A stretch of DNA of 64,000 nt from Azonexaceae bacterium (GTDB lineage: Bacteria; Pseudomonadota; Gammaproteobacteria; Burkholderiales; Rhodocyclaceae). The DNA is taken from positions 372,001-436,000 of the forward strand of contig JAAXVL010000002.1 of NCBI GenBank assembly GCA_013335535.1, written 5' to 3'. Under the pieces are notes generated by a model. The model ran no database searches, had not been told where the DNA came from, and was given only the letters and a program-made list of their open reading frames with translations. A program made the position numbers and the translations under genes. This document shows positions 25,842 through 34,407 of this stretch, piece by piece (the first letter of the stretch is position 1; each line of letters opens with the position of its first letter).

Positions 25842-26108
25842 ATGACGATTACTGCAAGCATAGCGTTTTTCAAGAGTGAGTTTGTCGCATCGCTGAGCGA
25901 TGGCCGGCATGTTGAGCGGCATGGTTGGCGCGAGATGGCACAGGCGCTTTATGAACTCGGTGTCGAAGATACCGCTGTCGAGTATGAATGGCACAACGGC
26001 CAGCGCATGATCACGGCCGGGCAGCAGGTGGCCTTGCGCGCTGAGATCAGGCGTCTGGCCCATCTGTCCACCAATCACTCTGTCAAAAATCACGTGGCCG
26101 CAGCATGA
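25842..26108 (+). CDS. Small hypothetical protein
   Basis: An 88-residue soluble protein beginning MTITASIAFFKSEFVASLSDGRHVERHGWREMAQ; GGAGGTG lies 9 bases upstream of the ATG at 25842. It contains VEYEWHNGQRMITAGQQVALRAEIRRLAHLS, with no domain I recognise. It ends 20 bases before the tamB stop on the other strand, so the two genes converge. Codon usage looks like the host, so it is probably real. Confidence 0.65.
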   Translation: MTITASIAFFKSEFVASLSDGRHVERHGWREMAQALYELGVEDTAVEYEWHNGQRMITAGQQVALRAEIRRLAHLSTNHSVKNHVAAA

Positions 26109-26128
26109 TCCGGCATATCGTTTCGCTC

Positions 26129-29100
26129 TTACTGGACGATGGGCTTTTCTTCTGTACGCCCGAAGGTCAGGGTGTAGAAAATATCCAGCGCGTTGTCGCT
26201 ACCAGCGCGGCCAATGACAGCGATCTGTCGCGTCAGGTTGACGGTCAGCTTGACGATGCCCTCGGCACGACCCAGCGTCTGCTCGTAGGAAACAAGCGCG
26301 TTTGACGACAGGCGTTTGCCGACGCTGAGAATTTGCTGGCCGGTCGTTCCGGCCGTGTCGACGCTGTTGCCGCCGGCCACGCGGCTAGTAGGCTGGCGCC
26401 CGCCGGTGTCGCCGATGTTGCCCTGACGAAGGCCGAATTCGTCGAATCCCAAAGTCTTTTTCAACTGCTGGACAACGTTCCCAGAATCGTTGCCGAGCAG
26501 GCCGCCGGCTGCCGAGAAGAGCAGCGTTGCGTCGCCGGCGCCCATCTGTTCCGGGCCATGGCCGAGGACCAGCCAGGCGAGCTTTTCGGCATCGGGGAGT
26601 TCCGGGTCGGAGATCAGCTTGATGACTGGACGTTGCGCCGAGCCGCTGATCTGGACGCCGGGTTCGACCGATAGCCCCTTGCGTACGGCGCGCACATCGA
26701 GGCCAGGATTGTCGAGCAGGCCGTTGAAACTCAGGATGCCGCGCTCGATGTCGAGTTTCTGGCCATAGGCTTCGAAGCGTCCATTGCGTGCCCGGATGGT
26801 GCCGCTGGCCCGCGGCAGGTCGCGGCCGTGAGCGGTAATGCGGATGTCGCCGCCGAGCCGGCTGGAGAGCCCGGCGCCGTTGAACTGGAAATTGCGGCCG
26901 AGGTCGGTACTGATGTCGAGTTCGAGTTTCGGGCGCAGGCTGGCAGCGGGCTTTTCGCTACCCGGGCGCTTGATCACCACGTCGTCGGAGAGCCGGGGCG
27001 TGCCGCCGGGGGCGAGTTGCCAGTAGCCGGCATCGACGGCCAGTTTGCCGACGGCGCCGAGCGTGCCATCTTTGAGGCTGAGCCGGCCGTTGCCGGAAAC
27101 AGCGACCCACTGGTCGGGCAGTTGGAAGGCGCCGAGGCGGTCGAGCTTGATGTCGAGAAAAGCGTTTTCGCCGGTGCTTCCACGGTCAACCCGAATTTCG
27201 CCCGAAATTTCAAGTCGCCCCGGTTTGGCAGTCAGGGTGCTCAGGTCGTCGCGCGCCTCGAGCCGGATCGCCCGCGGCATGGGCTGGAGCAGGCTGTCGA
27301 AGCCGAGGCGGTTGATGTGCAGCAGGTTGTCGCGCAGATCGACATCAAGTTCGCCGCGGGCCAGGTTTAGGCCTTGCGCGGGCAGGTGCAGGGCCAGTCT
27401 TTCGCCCCGGAAGCGGCCGCTGCTCAGCGGCGCGGCGGGCGTGCCGGCCAGTTGCAGTTCGCCGTTGAGGCGACCTTCGCTCTGCCAGCCGTCGCCGATC
27501 AGTTCGGCCAGCCAACCGAGGTCGGCGATGTCGGTCTTGAGCCGGCCCTGCCAGCGGGCGTTCTGGGCTAGCGACCAGGGACCGAGCATGGCCGCGTTGA
27601 GTTCGCCATCGACCTGGCCGATACGGCTGCCCCTGGCGTTCAGCGTGGCGTGCAGTTGTCTGGCGTCGGCGCCAGCCTGCACGGTGGCCTGCCAGTCGAG
27701 CGGCTCGCCGATGAACTGGGCTGGGCCGATGCTCCAGCCGGCACCGGCCAGTTTGATCGGGGCGGGCGTGGCGAGGCGGAAATTGCGCGACTTGTCGGCG
27801 CTGTTCATTTTTGCCTCGAGCAAGCGGCCTTGCCACTGGCTGAAGTCGCTGCTCAAACCGCCGTCGGCGGCAAGGCTCAGCAGGTTCTTGCCAGCCACTT
27901 CGGCGCTGGCCGTCAGGCTGTGCGCTTGGTTCGTGCCTTCGCCATGCAGGCGGATGTTGCGCAGCAGGCCGGGCTGATCCGGGCTTTCGACGGCAGCGAT
28001 GGCGAGGTCGAGGCTCAGGGCCGAGCTGGCTTCGCCGCCGCCGTCGGCTTTCAGGCTGAGGCCGCTGAGGCGGGCTATTCCGGGCTTGCCGATTTTCGTG
28101 GCGTTCAACTGTCCGGCGAATTTCGGTTGTTGGGCCGAGCCGGTCAGATCAAAGCGGCCGGTGATACCGCCGTCAAGGCCGTAGGGGGCGAGTTGCTGGG
28201 CGTCGAGGTTGACGACTACCGTGTCGCCGGGCTGGCCGAAAGCGCCTTTGGCCGACAGGTGGTTGGCGCCGGAGACGAGCTGGATATCGATGCCCGAGAT
28301 GTGTGGCCAGACGATGGCGACCTTGCCTTGGCCGCTCAGCGGCTGGTTGGCGACGCGGCTGTCCTTGAGCGTGAAACTGGCGTCGACTACGGCGCGCGGG
28401 TCGAGCCGGCCGTCGGCCTTGAAGCTGGCGTTGATCTGCGCCGCCGGCACCTTGGCGAAGCGGCTCGGGTCGAAGCGCTGCAGTTCGCCCTCGGCCGTGA
28501 AGGCGCGCGGCGCCTTGAGGTCGAGCTTGCCTTTGGCGCTTAGCCGGGCGTCACCGGCCGAAAGTTGCAGTTGCGGCAGGTCGATGCGCTGGTCGGCGTG
28601 GCTGGCCTCGGCGAGCAGGGCGAAGGTGGCGTCCTTGAGGTCGAGTTTGAATTGCTGGCGGTCGGCGCCGAGCAGACTTGAAATTGGGCCGTTTAATCGG
28701 GTTGACCGCAGCGTCGAGACGATTTGTGCGGCATCGAGCCGGCTGGCGGTCAGCGCCAGTTTCACGGCGCTGTCGCGCCATTCGCCGCTGCCGTCGAGTT
28801 CGCTGCTGCCGGGCAGGGTGGCGTGCAGGGTGGCGAATTGGGCGGTGCTGCCTTGCCAGGCGACGGTGCCGGCCAGCGTGGCCAACGGCAGGCGCTGGCG
28901 GTCGACGGGGCCGGGCTGGTGATTGGTCAGGCCGAAGCTGCCGACGATGCCGTCGCCTTGCGGCGCGACGTCGGCCGTGATGCTGAGTTTGGCATGCGGC
29001 GCGCCGGGCTGCCAGGTGGCCGGGTCGATGTTGTCGAGCTGCAGGCGGGCGCTGGCGAAGGCGGCGTCGGCGAAGGGCGTGAGCGCGACTTCCGCCGTGC

Positions 29101-29770
29101 CGGCGACACCCAGCGTGGCGACGGCGGTCAGCGCGATGCGTTCGAGCGGGCCGCTGGCGGTCAGCGCTACAGCGAGGGGGCGCTGGTCGAGCTGGCCGGA
29201 AATCTCGGCGCTGGCGGCGAGCGGCATGGGAGCGAGGCCGTCGAGGCCGGCGCGGCCGGTGACGGCGATGCCGCCGGTCAGGGCCTTGAAGTCGTCAAGC
29301 CGGTGCTGGCGGCCGTCGCTCGTGAAGCTGGCGGCGAGGTCGGTGGCCATGAAGCCGCCGTCTACGCTCAATTTCAAAATAACGACTTTTTTCGCGTTGA
29401 CCGTGCAAGGCAGTTGCAGATCGCTCGGGGCCAGTGCGGGCGTGTCGCTCGGCGCGGTGACGATGTGCAGGGCGGCGATGCTCAGTTCGGCAATCTCCGC
29501 GTGGCCGCGCAGGAGAGCCGAGGGTGACCAGTCGAGGTGGATCTGCGTGGCGTCAACCTGAAGAGTGGCGCCTTGCCAGCGCAGTTGGCCGATATCCAGG
29601 TTGCCGAGAAGGCGGCCACTGGCTTGTTCAATCTGCAACTGGCCGGCGGTGGCGCTTTGGGCCAGGGCGATGGCGGTTTGCAGGCCGTTTTCACTGGTCG
29701 TCAGCCAGCCGACTCCGCCGATGACGGCGGCGCTGGCGAGGAGGGCGAAATGGGCGACGGGGCGTTTCAT
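26129..29770 (-). CDS. tamB: Translocation and assembly module subunit TamB (AsmA-like bridge protein)
   Basis: A 1213-residue protein with one N-terminal signal-anchor (about 6-24) and a long beta-taco/beta-helix body spanning the periplasm. The C-terminal DUF490 domain has the usual ending (DFRA/LDVRAVRKG, VQISGSAQRPVIKLISDPELPDAEKLAWLVLGHGPE, then VGKRLSSNALVSYEQTLG). TamB works with TamA in outer-membrane protein assembly and phospholipid transport. It follows tamA after 7 bases. Three dispersed-motif copies (27180, 28682 and 29377) are written into its coding sequence, for instance GEIRVDRG and CTVNAKKV. Confidence 0.92.
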   Translation of the reverse strand: MKRPVAHFALLASAAVIGGVGWLTTSENGLQTAIALAQSATAGQLQIEQASGRLLGNLDIGQLRWQGATLQVDATQIHLDWSPSALLRGHAEIAELSIAALHIVTAPSDTPALAPSDLQLPCTVNAKKVVILKLSVDGGFMATDLAASFTSDGRQHRLDDFKALTGGIAVTGRAGLDGLAPMPLAASAEISGQLDQRPLAVALTASGPLERIALTAVATLGVAGTAEVALTPFADAAFASARLQLDNIDPATWQPGAPHAKLSITADVAPQGDGIVGSFGLTNHQPGPVDRQRLPLATLAGTVAWQGSTAQFATLHATLPGSSELDGSGEWRDSAVKLALTASRLDAAQIVSTLRSTRLNGPISSLLGADRQQFKLDLKDATFALLAEASHADQRIDLPQLQLSAGDARLSAKGKLDLKAPRAFTAEGELQRFDPSRFAKVPAAQINASFKADGRLDPRAVVDASFTLKDSRVANQPLSGQGKVAIVWPHISGIDIQLVSGANHLSAKGAFGQPGDTVVVNLDAQQLAPYGLDGGITGRFDLTGSAQQPKFAGQLNATKIGKPGIARLSGLSLKADGGGEASSALSLDLAIAAVESPDQPGLLRNIRLHGEGTNQAHSLTASAEVAGKNLLSLAADGGLSSDFSQWQGRLLEAKMNSADKSRNFRLATPAPIKLAGAGWSIGPAQFIGEPLDWQATVQAGADARQLHATLNARGSRIGQVDGELNAAMLGPWSLAQNARWQGRLKTDIADLGWLAELIGDGWQSEGRLNGELQLAGTPAAPLSSGRFRGERLALHLPAQGLNLARGELDVDLRDNLLHINRLGFDSLLQPMPRAIRLEARDDLSTLTAKPGRLEISGEIRVDRGSTGENAFLDIKLDRLGAFQLPDQWVAVSGNGRLSLKDGTLGAVGKLAVDAGYWQLAPGGTPRLSDDVVIKRPGSEKPAASLRPKLELDISTDLGRNFQFNGAGLSSRLGGDIRITAHGRDLPRASGTIRARNGRFEAYGQKLDIERGILSFNGLLDNPGLDVRAVRKGLSVEPGVQISGSAQRPVIKLISDPELPDAEKLAWLVLGHGPEQMGAGDATLLFSAAGGLLGNDSGNVVQQLKKTLGFDEFGLRQGNIGDTGGRQPTSRVAGGNSVDTAGTTGQQILSVGKRLSSNALVSYEQTLGRAEGIVKLTVNLTRQIAVIGRAGSDNALDIFYTLTFGRTEEKPIVQ
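27180..27209 (+). repeat. Dispersed tripartite motif, copy 5 (exact core)
   Basis: Exact core with A/T tracts at 15-19 and 26-31, inside tamB; the coding strand reads it as EIRVDRGS. Confidence 0.85.
28682..28711 (-). repeat. Dispersed tripartite motif, copy 6 (degenerate core)
   Basis: The core is reduced to GCGGTCAACC (10 matching bases) but both A/T tracts are kept (15-20 and 26-30), inside tamB. It could be a decayed copy or chance. Confidence 0.4.
29377..29406 (-). repeat. Dispersed tripartite motif, copy 7 (diverged core)
   Basis: Core GCACGGTCAACG (10 of 12) with an A6 tract at 15-20 and an A/T-rich stretch from 25, inside tamB near its 5' end, encoding CTVNAKKV. Confidence 0.6.
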
Positions 29771-29777
29771 GTCGCGC

Positions 29778-31457
29778 TTAGAACGGGATGGCCAGCGAGA
29801 AGTGCAGGTGCACTTCCTGGTTGCGTTCGCCGTAGGCCAGATCGACGCCTATTGGCCCGGCCGGGCTGCGCCAGCGGGCGCCGAGGCCGGCGCCGATGGC
29901 GAGGCGGATATCCTGCAGGCTATCGACTGCGTCACCGGCGTCGACAAAGGCGGCGATGCCCCAGTTTTCGTCGAGCCAGTGGGTAATTTCGGCGCTGGCG
30001 ATGGCCAGGTAGCGGCCGCCGACTATCGCGCTGCCTTCGCGGATGCCGAGGCTCTGGTAGGCGTAGCCGCGCACCGAGCCGGCGCCGCCGGTGCGGAACA
30101 GGTAATCCTGCGGGATGTGCTGGCGGGAGTCGGCAAAGGTGTAGCCGATTTCGCCGCGCAGGTTGAGTGTGTCGACACGGCCGAGCGGGATGTAGTGCTG
30201 GACGCGGGCGTGCAGGCGGACGAAATTCTGGTCGGACAGCGCGGCCTTGGTGCCGCCACCGATCTGCATCTGGATGACGGAACCGTCGCGCGGGTCGAGC
30301 AGGTTGTCGATATGGCGCCAGGTCCATACGCCATTGGGGACCAGCGCCCGGGCGGTTTGTGGGCTGGCGCCGCTGGCTTCGCGCTTTTCCTCCTGCCAGT
30401 TCAGCGACAGGCGCTGTTCGACGATGCCGCGTTGCTGGACGGTCTGTGCGCCGAAAGCGTAGCGCTCGGTTTTGAGTCCCTGGATGTCGGCCGCTTCGGC
30501 CATGATGCCGAAACTGTGCCGGCGATTGCGCTCGTCGGGCGGCAGGAAGACGTCGCTGTAGGCGGTCTGTCTTTTCTGCTCGAAGCGCAGGCCACTGTCG
30601 AGCGCCCAGCCGCGGCCGAGCAGGTTGGGCGTGTGGTAATTCACTTCGACGCGGGCGCCGGTGTTCGAGCTGGCGCCGGCGCCGAAGGAAACGCGGTGCG
30701 GCGACCGCTCGCGGACACGGACGAGGACGGGGACCGTTGCCGTGCCGTCGTCGTTCACCACGGCCGCCTCGCGGTCGAGCGTGGTCTGTACCGAGGCGAA
30801 GTAGGGCGTCGATTGCAGCGTGCCCTGCAGCGCGTTGAGCCGATCTTCGCGGTAGGGCTGGCCAGCCTTGACGGCCCGGTTGTAACGCTCAACGAGGTCG
30901 GGCGGGTAGTTTTGCAGGCCTTCGACGCGAATGCTGCCGAAACGGTAGCGTGGGCCGGCATCGTAATGGGCTTGCAGGTCGGCGCGGTGCTTTTCGGTGT
31001 CGATGCTGGCTTCGCTGTCGACCAGCCTGGCGTCGGCGTGTTCGACGGCCAGAAGCTCGGCCAGGATCTGCTGCTTGGCGTCGTTCCAGTCTTCCTGCCG
31101 GAATGGCTGGCCGACCGGCATACGCCAGCCGGCGATCAGGTCTGATTTCGTTTTTGGCTCAATTTTCCCGTCGACCGTGACATCGACGCTGGCGATGGTC
31201 GTCCGCGGTCCGGGGTCGATGGCCAGCCTGAGGCCATCATCGGCTTCGGTGAAGGTGAATTCCGGCGAGAAATAACCTTCCGTGGCGAGAATGTCGCTGA
31301 GCTGGCCCTGCAAGCGGCTCGGGCTGCCGGCTTCCTCCGGTAACCACGGCGCCAGCAGGTCGCTGATCTCGTCCGGCGCATGCACGCTCAGCTCGCCGGC
31401 TATCAGCGGGGTGGCGATGGCGAGCAGAAAAAGAAGCGGCAGGCGGCGGGAGATCAC
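29778..31457 (-). CDS. tamA: Outer-membrane assembly protein TamA (BamA/Omp85 family)
   Basis: A 559-residue protein: signal peptide (about 1-20, ending LIAG), three POTRA domains (about 25-260) and a 16-strand Omp85 barrel. The barrel has the lid-lock motif GGAGSVRGYAYQSLG (VRGY, about residue 465) and the typical final strand ending with phenylalanine (HFSLAIPF). It starts with GTG at 31457, 9 bases after the upstream gcr-like stop, and precedes tamB by 7 bases. The family places it in the outer membrane partnered with TamB. A diverged dispersed motif lies at 31151-31180 (protein DVTVDGKI). Confidence 0.92.
   Translation of the reverse strand: MISRRLPLLFLLAIATPLIAGELSVHAPDEISDLLAPWLPEEAGSPSRLQGQLSDILATEGYFSPEFTFTEADDGLRLAIDPGPRTTIASVDVTVDGKIEPKTKSDLIAGWRMPVGQPFRQEDWNDAKQQILAELLAVEHADARLVDSEASIDTEKHRADLQAHYDAGPRYRFGSIRVEGLQNYPPDLVERYNRAVKAGQPYREDRLNALQGTLQSTPYFASVQTTLDREAAVVNDDGTATVPVLVRVRERSPHRVSFGAGASSNTGARVEVNYHTPNLLGRGWALDSGLRFEQKRQTAYSDVFLPPDERNRRHSFGIMAEAADIQGLKTERYAFGAQTVQQRGIVEQRLSLNWQEEKREASGASPQTARALVPNGVWTWRHIDNLLDPRDGSVIQMQIGGGTKAALSDQNFVRLHARVQHYIPLGRVDTLNLRGEIGYTFADSRQHIPQDYLFRTGGAGSVRGYAYQSLGIREGSAIVGGRYLAIASAEITHWLDENWGIAAFVDAGDAVDSLQDIRLAIGAGLGARWRSPAGPIGVDLAYGERNQEVHLHFSLAIPF
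31151..31180 (-). repeat. Dispersed tripartite motif, copy 8 (diverged core)
   Basis: Core TCACGGTCGACG (9 of 12) but perfect tract architecture: AAAATT at 15-20, A5 at 26-30 and GAAAT after. Inside tamA. Confidence 0.55.
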
Positions 31458-31466
31458 GCCGGCATT

Positions 31467-33524
31467 TTACGCGTCAGCAGCGGCTTGGCGCGGCGGCAGC
31501 AGGAAACTGCGCGGCTGGTGGTTGACGCGCTTCCACAGCACGCGGAGTAATGGCCCCCAGTGCTCGAAATGGATGCCGCGGGCGCGCATGGCGGTGCGCA
31601 GGGCGAGCGCGAAACTGACGGCGAGGTTGGTGAAGCCGATGGCGGCGATGCCGAAGGCGGCCCAGGCGATGGCCTTGAGCGGCAGTTCGAACTGGAAGCC
31701 GACCAGCGCGTAGCCGAGATTGGCCGAGGCGAAGGCGATGTGCCGGATGTCGAGCGGCAGGCCGAGGATGGTGCCGATGACGCCGGTCGAGCCGAGCATG
31801 CAGCCGAACAGGAAGTTGCCCATGATGCCGCCCAGGCGTTCCTGGATGTAATTGCCGAAGCGCCCGGCCCGTTCGCGGCCGGCCAGCGCCTGCAGCCAGC
31901 GCAGGCGGCCGAGGCGCGGGCCGATCTCGGCGTAGGCAGCGCGGTTGTCGAAATAGCCGGTGATCAGGCCGGACAGAAACAGGTAGAAACCGGCGATGGC
32001 GGCGTGCGGCAGCGCCCAGGACAGCGGGTCGAGGTCGGCAATCAGGTGGGCGCCCTTGTCGATCGTGATGGCCGGCTCGCCGGCCCAATAGCTCAGGCCG
32101 AAACCGACAGCGATGGCGATCGGCAGGGCGACCATGACGTTGCCGGCAATGGCGGCGAGCTGGCTGCGGCTGACGGCGGCGGCAACATCGACGAGCTTTT
32201 CCAGATCGGCGCTGCGCGTCGGCTTGATGTCGCCGAGCAGGCCGGCCAATGTCTGCGCCGTCATCGCCGGCTGCTTGGTGGCGACCGTCATGCCGAGCAG
32301 GAAGATGGCGACGAAGCCGAGGCCGTAAATCATGCTGAACATGAAGGCTTCGCCGAACAGCGGCGCATGCAGCGCGGCGGCCTTGATCTTGAGCATGGCC
32401 ATGCAGCCGATGAGGACGCCGGCCCCGGCGGCCGAACGCCACATCTGGCGATAGTCGGCCGGTGTATCGCAGATGTAGTGCTCACCCGAACGCGCGGCGT
32501 TTTCGGTGACACGCACGGCGAGCAGTCGGGACAGCTGGGCGACGTAGAAACGCAGGCTGTTGCGGCGGTTTTCGGCGAGGAAAGCGGCGTGGGCGAATTC
32601 GCCCCAGGACTGGATGGCTTCGTCGCGGGTGGTCGATAGCTGGCCGGTAGTCAGGATTTCGGCGAGATCGCGCAGGCGTTCGAGGCTTTGCTCGCTGCGT
32701 GTCAGCAGATATGAAAGATGGAGGCTGGTGCCGACAGTGAGCGCCCGCTTACGGATGCGCTGCAGGGTATCGTGGCACTGGTCGGCGATGACCAGCAACT
32801 GACTGCCATCGTCGGCGCTTTGCTCGGGATCGTTGAGCGCGGCGCGGAAGGCGGTGACGAAATCGAGCGCTTCGGCCGACAGCGCGATGAAGCGCGGCGT
32901 GTCGTCGTCGAAATTGGGTGAGGCGCGCATCAACTCGTTTTCGATACCGAGGCCGCTGACCCGGTGGGCGAGCAGCAGCACGGCGTCAAGCATCTGCTCC
33001 TGGATGCCGCGCCAGTCGATGTTGCGCAACTCGTCAGCCGGGGCAAGCAGCGCCCAGAAACGTTGCGAGGCCTCGGGCGGGATGGCTTCGAGCCAGCGCC
33101 AGTCGTCGGTACGGTCGTAGATGACGTGCAGGCAATCCTTGAGCCGGCGCTCGTCGGGGACTTCGGGCAGCAGGCGGCTGCCGAGGATGCGCCACCATTC
33201 GGAAAAGAAGCCGGTGCCGGGCAGCACGCCGCTTTCGGTAAAGAACGTCACGAGCCGGCGGGTGGCGATGAAATGGACGACATGACCACGAAAGGCGGCG
33301 AGCAGCTCGGGATCGGACTCCAGCCGGTCGAGCATGAACTCGTAGCGTTCGGCCGAACCCCCGTCGCGCCGGTTTTGCGGGCGCAACACGACGACCAGCC
33401 GGCGCATCAGTTCCAGCGTGTCGGCTTCGGGATCGCGAAAGCGCTTCAGGGCGTCAGCCAGCGGGTCGCCGACCGGGTTTGTCTTGCCGAAAAGCCAGTG
33501 AAACAGGGCTTGGAGTTTTTTCAT
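31467..33524 (-). CDS. Gcr-type 'site-specific recombinase' family protein (polytopic membrane protein)
   Basis: A 685-residue protein of the family usually annotated as 'site-specific recombinase Gcr' (PF10136-like). The N-terminal 370 residues are helical and soluble. The C-terminal 300 contain about six hydrophobic helices (for example GAGVLIGCMAMLKIK, FSMIYGLGFVAIFLLGMTVATKQPAMTAQ, LPHAAIAGFYLFLSGLITGYFDNRAAY, NFLFGCMLGSTGVIGTILGLPLDIRHIAFA). No recombinase catalytic tetrad is visible, so the family name is probably misleading. The operon with tamAB points to the cell envelope. The start was placed at the ATG 33524 (MKKLQALFHWLFGK); upstream codons lack a ribosome-binding site. Confidence 0.8.
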   Translation of the reverse strand: MKKLQALFHWLFGKTNPVGDPLADALKRFRDPEADTLELMRRLVVVLRPQNRRDGGSAERYEFMLDRLESDPELLAAFRGHVVHFIATRRLVTFFTESGVLPGTGFFSEWWRILGSRLLPEVPDERRLKDCLHVIYDRTDDWRWLEAIPPEASQRFWALLAPADELRNIDWRGIQEQMLDAVLLLAHRVSGLGIENELMRASPNFDDDTPRFIALSAEALDFVTAFRAALNDPEQSADDGSQLLVIADQCHDTLQRIRKRALTVGTSLHLSYLLTRSEQSLERLRDLAEILTTGQLSTTRDEAIQSWGEFAHAAFLAENRRNSLRFYVAQLSRLLAVRVTENAARSGEHYICDTPADYRQMWRSAAGAGVLIGCMAMLKIKAAALHAPLFGEAFMFSMIYGLGFVAIFLLGMTVATKQPAMTAQTLAGLLGDIKPTRSADLEKLVDVAAAVSRSQLAAIAGNVMVALPIAIAVGFGLSYWAGEPAITIDKGAHLIADLDPLSWALPHAAIAGFYLFLSGLITGYFDNRAAYAEIGPRLGRLRWLQALAGRERAGRFGNYIQERLGGIMGNFLFGCMLGSTGVIGTILGLPLDIRHIAFASANLGYALVGFQFELPLKAIAWAAFGIAAIGFTNLAVSFALALRTAMRARGIHFEHWGPLLRVLWKRVNHQPRSFLLPPRQAAADA

Positions 33525-33692
33525 GTTTTTGGAGTCCGGAGTGGCCCTCGGGGTGTCGGACAGGCCCATGGTAACGGAGATAAACAAAGGCCGCCATGTC
33601 CGACAAGTGGTTGAAATGTGACGATTCGTAATAGAATTCAAGGGTTTCAAGAATTAACATTTATCCTAATTACTACAACGGGACTGCTGAAC

Positions 33693-34349
33693 ATGAATAT
33701 CGTCAAAAAATCTCTGGTTCTGGCCCTGCTGGCCGGTATCGGTTTCTCCGCTGTTGCCCAGGAACGTGTTTACCTGATCGACCAGCGCGACGTCGTCGCC
33801 AAGTCCGGTTTCGGCCTGTGCTGGCGCGATGGTTACTGGACCCCGGCTGCCGCTGCTGCCGACAAGGCCGGTTGCGAATGCGACAAGGACCTGCTGCCGG
33901 CTGAAGCCTGTGCCCCGAAGACCGCCGCCGCTGCCCCGGCTGCTGGCGCTGCCACCGGTGTCAAGCCGTCCGGCGAAAAAATCACCGTCGCTGCCGACGC
34001 CCTGTTCGACTTCAACAAGGCTGTCCTGCGTCCGGCTGGCAAGGCCAAGCTTGACGAGCTGGTCTCCAAGGCCAAGGCCATCAAGCTCGAAGTGATCCTG
34101 GCCGTTGGCCACACCGACCGCATCGGTGGTGACGCCTACAACCAGAAGCTGTCCGAAAAGCGCGCTGCTGCCGTCAAGGAATACCTGGTGGCCAAGGGCA
34201 TCGAAGCCAACCGTGTTTACACCGAAGGCAAGGGCGAGAAGCAGCCGGTTACTGGCGACAAGTGCAAGGGCAACGCCAAGACCAAGGCTCTGATCGACTG
34301 CCTGCAGCCGGATCGTCGCGTTGATATCGAAGTCATCGGCACCAAGTAA
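33693..34349 (+). CDS. OmpA-family outer-membrane protein
   Basis: A 218-residue protein with a signal peptide (MNIVKKSLVLALLAGIGFSAVA), a short Cys-containing N-domain (FGLCWRDGYWTP, AGCECDKDLLPAEAC), an Ala/Pro linker (about 75-90) and an OmpA-C peptidoglycan-binding domain (about 100-218). The latter shows ALFDFNKAVLRPAGKAKLDEL, VGHTDRIGGDAYNQKLSEKRAAAVKEYLV and RVDIEVIG. It has no full beta-barrel, so it resembles short RmpM/OprF-C-like proteins that tie outer-membrane complexes to peptidoglycan. A strong terminator follows. Codon use is biased toward high expression. Confidence 0.9.
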   Translation: MNIVKKSLVLALLAGIGFSAVAQERVYLIDQRDVVAKSGFGLCWRDGYWTPAAAAADKAGCECDKDLLPAEACAPKTAAAAPAAGAATGVKPSGEKITVAADALFDFNKAVLRPAGKAKLDELVSKAKAIKLEVILAVGHTDRIGGDAYNQKLSEKRAAAVKEYLVAKGIEANRVYTEGKGEKQPVTGDKCKGNAKTKALIDCLQPDRRVDIEVIGTK

Positions 34350-34366
34350 TCTGCCGACGCTTCACG

Positions 34367-34394
34367 AAAAGCCCCGCCCTGCGGGGCTTTTTTT
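34367..34394 (+). terminator. Rho-independent terminator of the OmpA-family gene
   Basis: AAAGCCCCGC and GCGGGGCTTT pair around CCT and are followed by a run of T; ten-base stem. Confidence 0.92.
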
Positions 34395-34407
34395 CGGATA
34401 AAAAATA

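Noticed and set aside
31467-33524. Mobile-element recombinase
   Set aside because: The gcr-like protein is polytopic and sits in a housekeeping envelope operon without flanking repeats.
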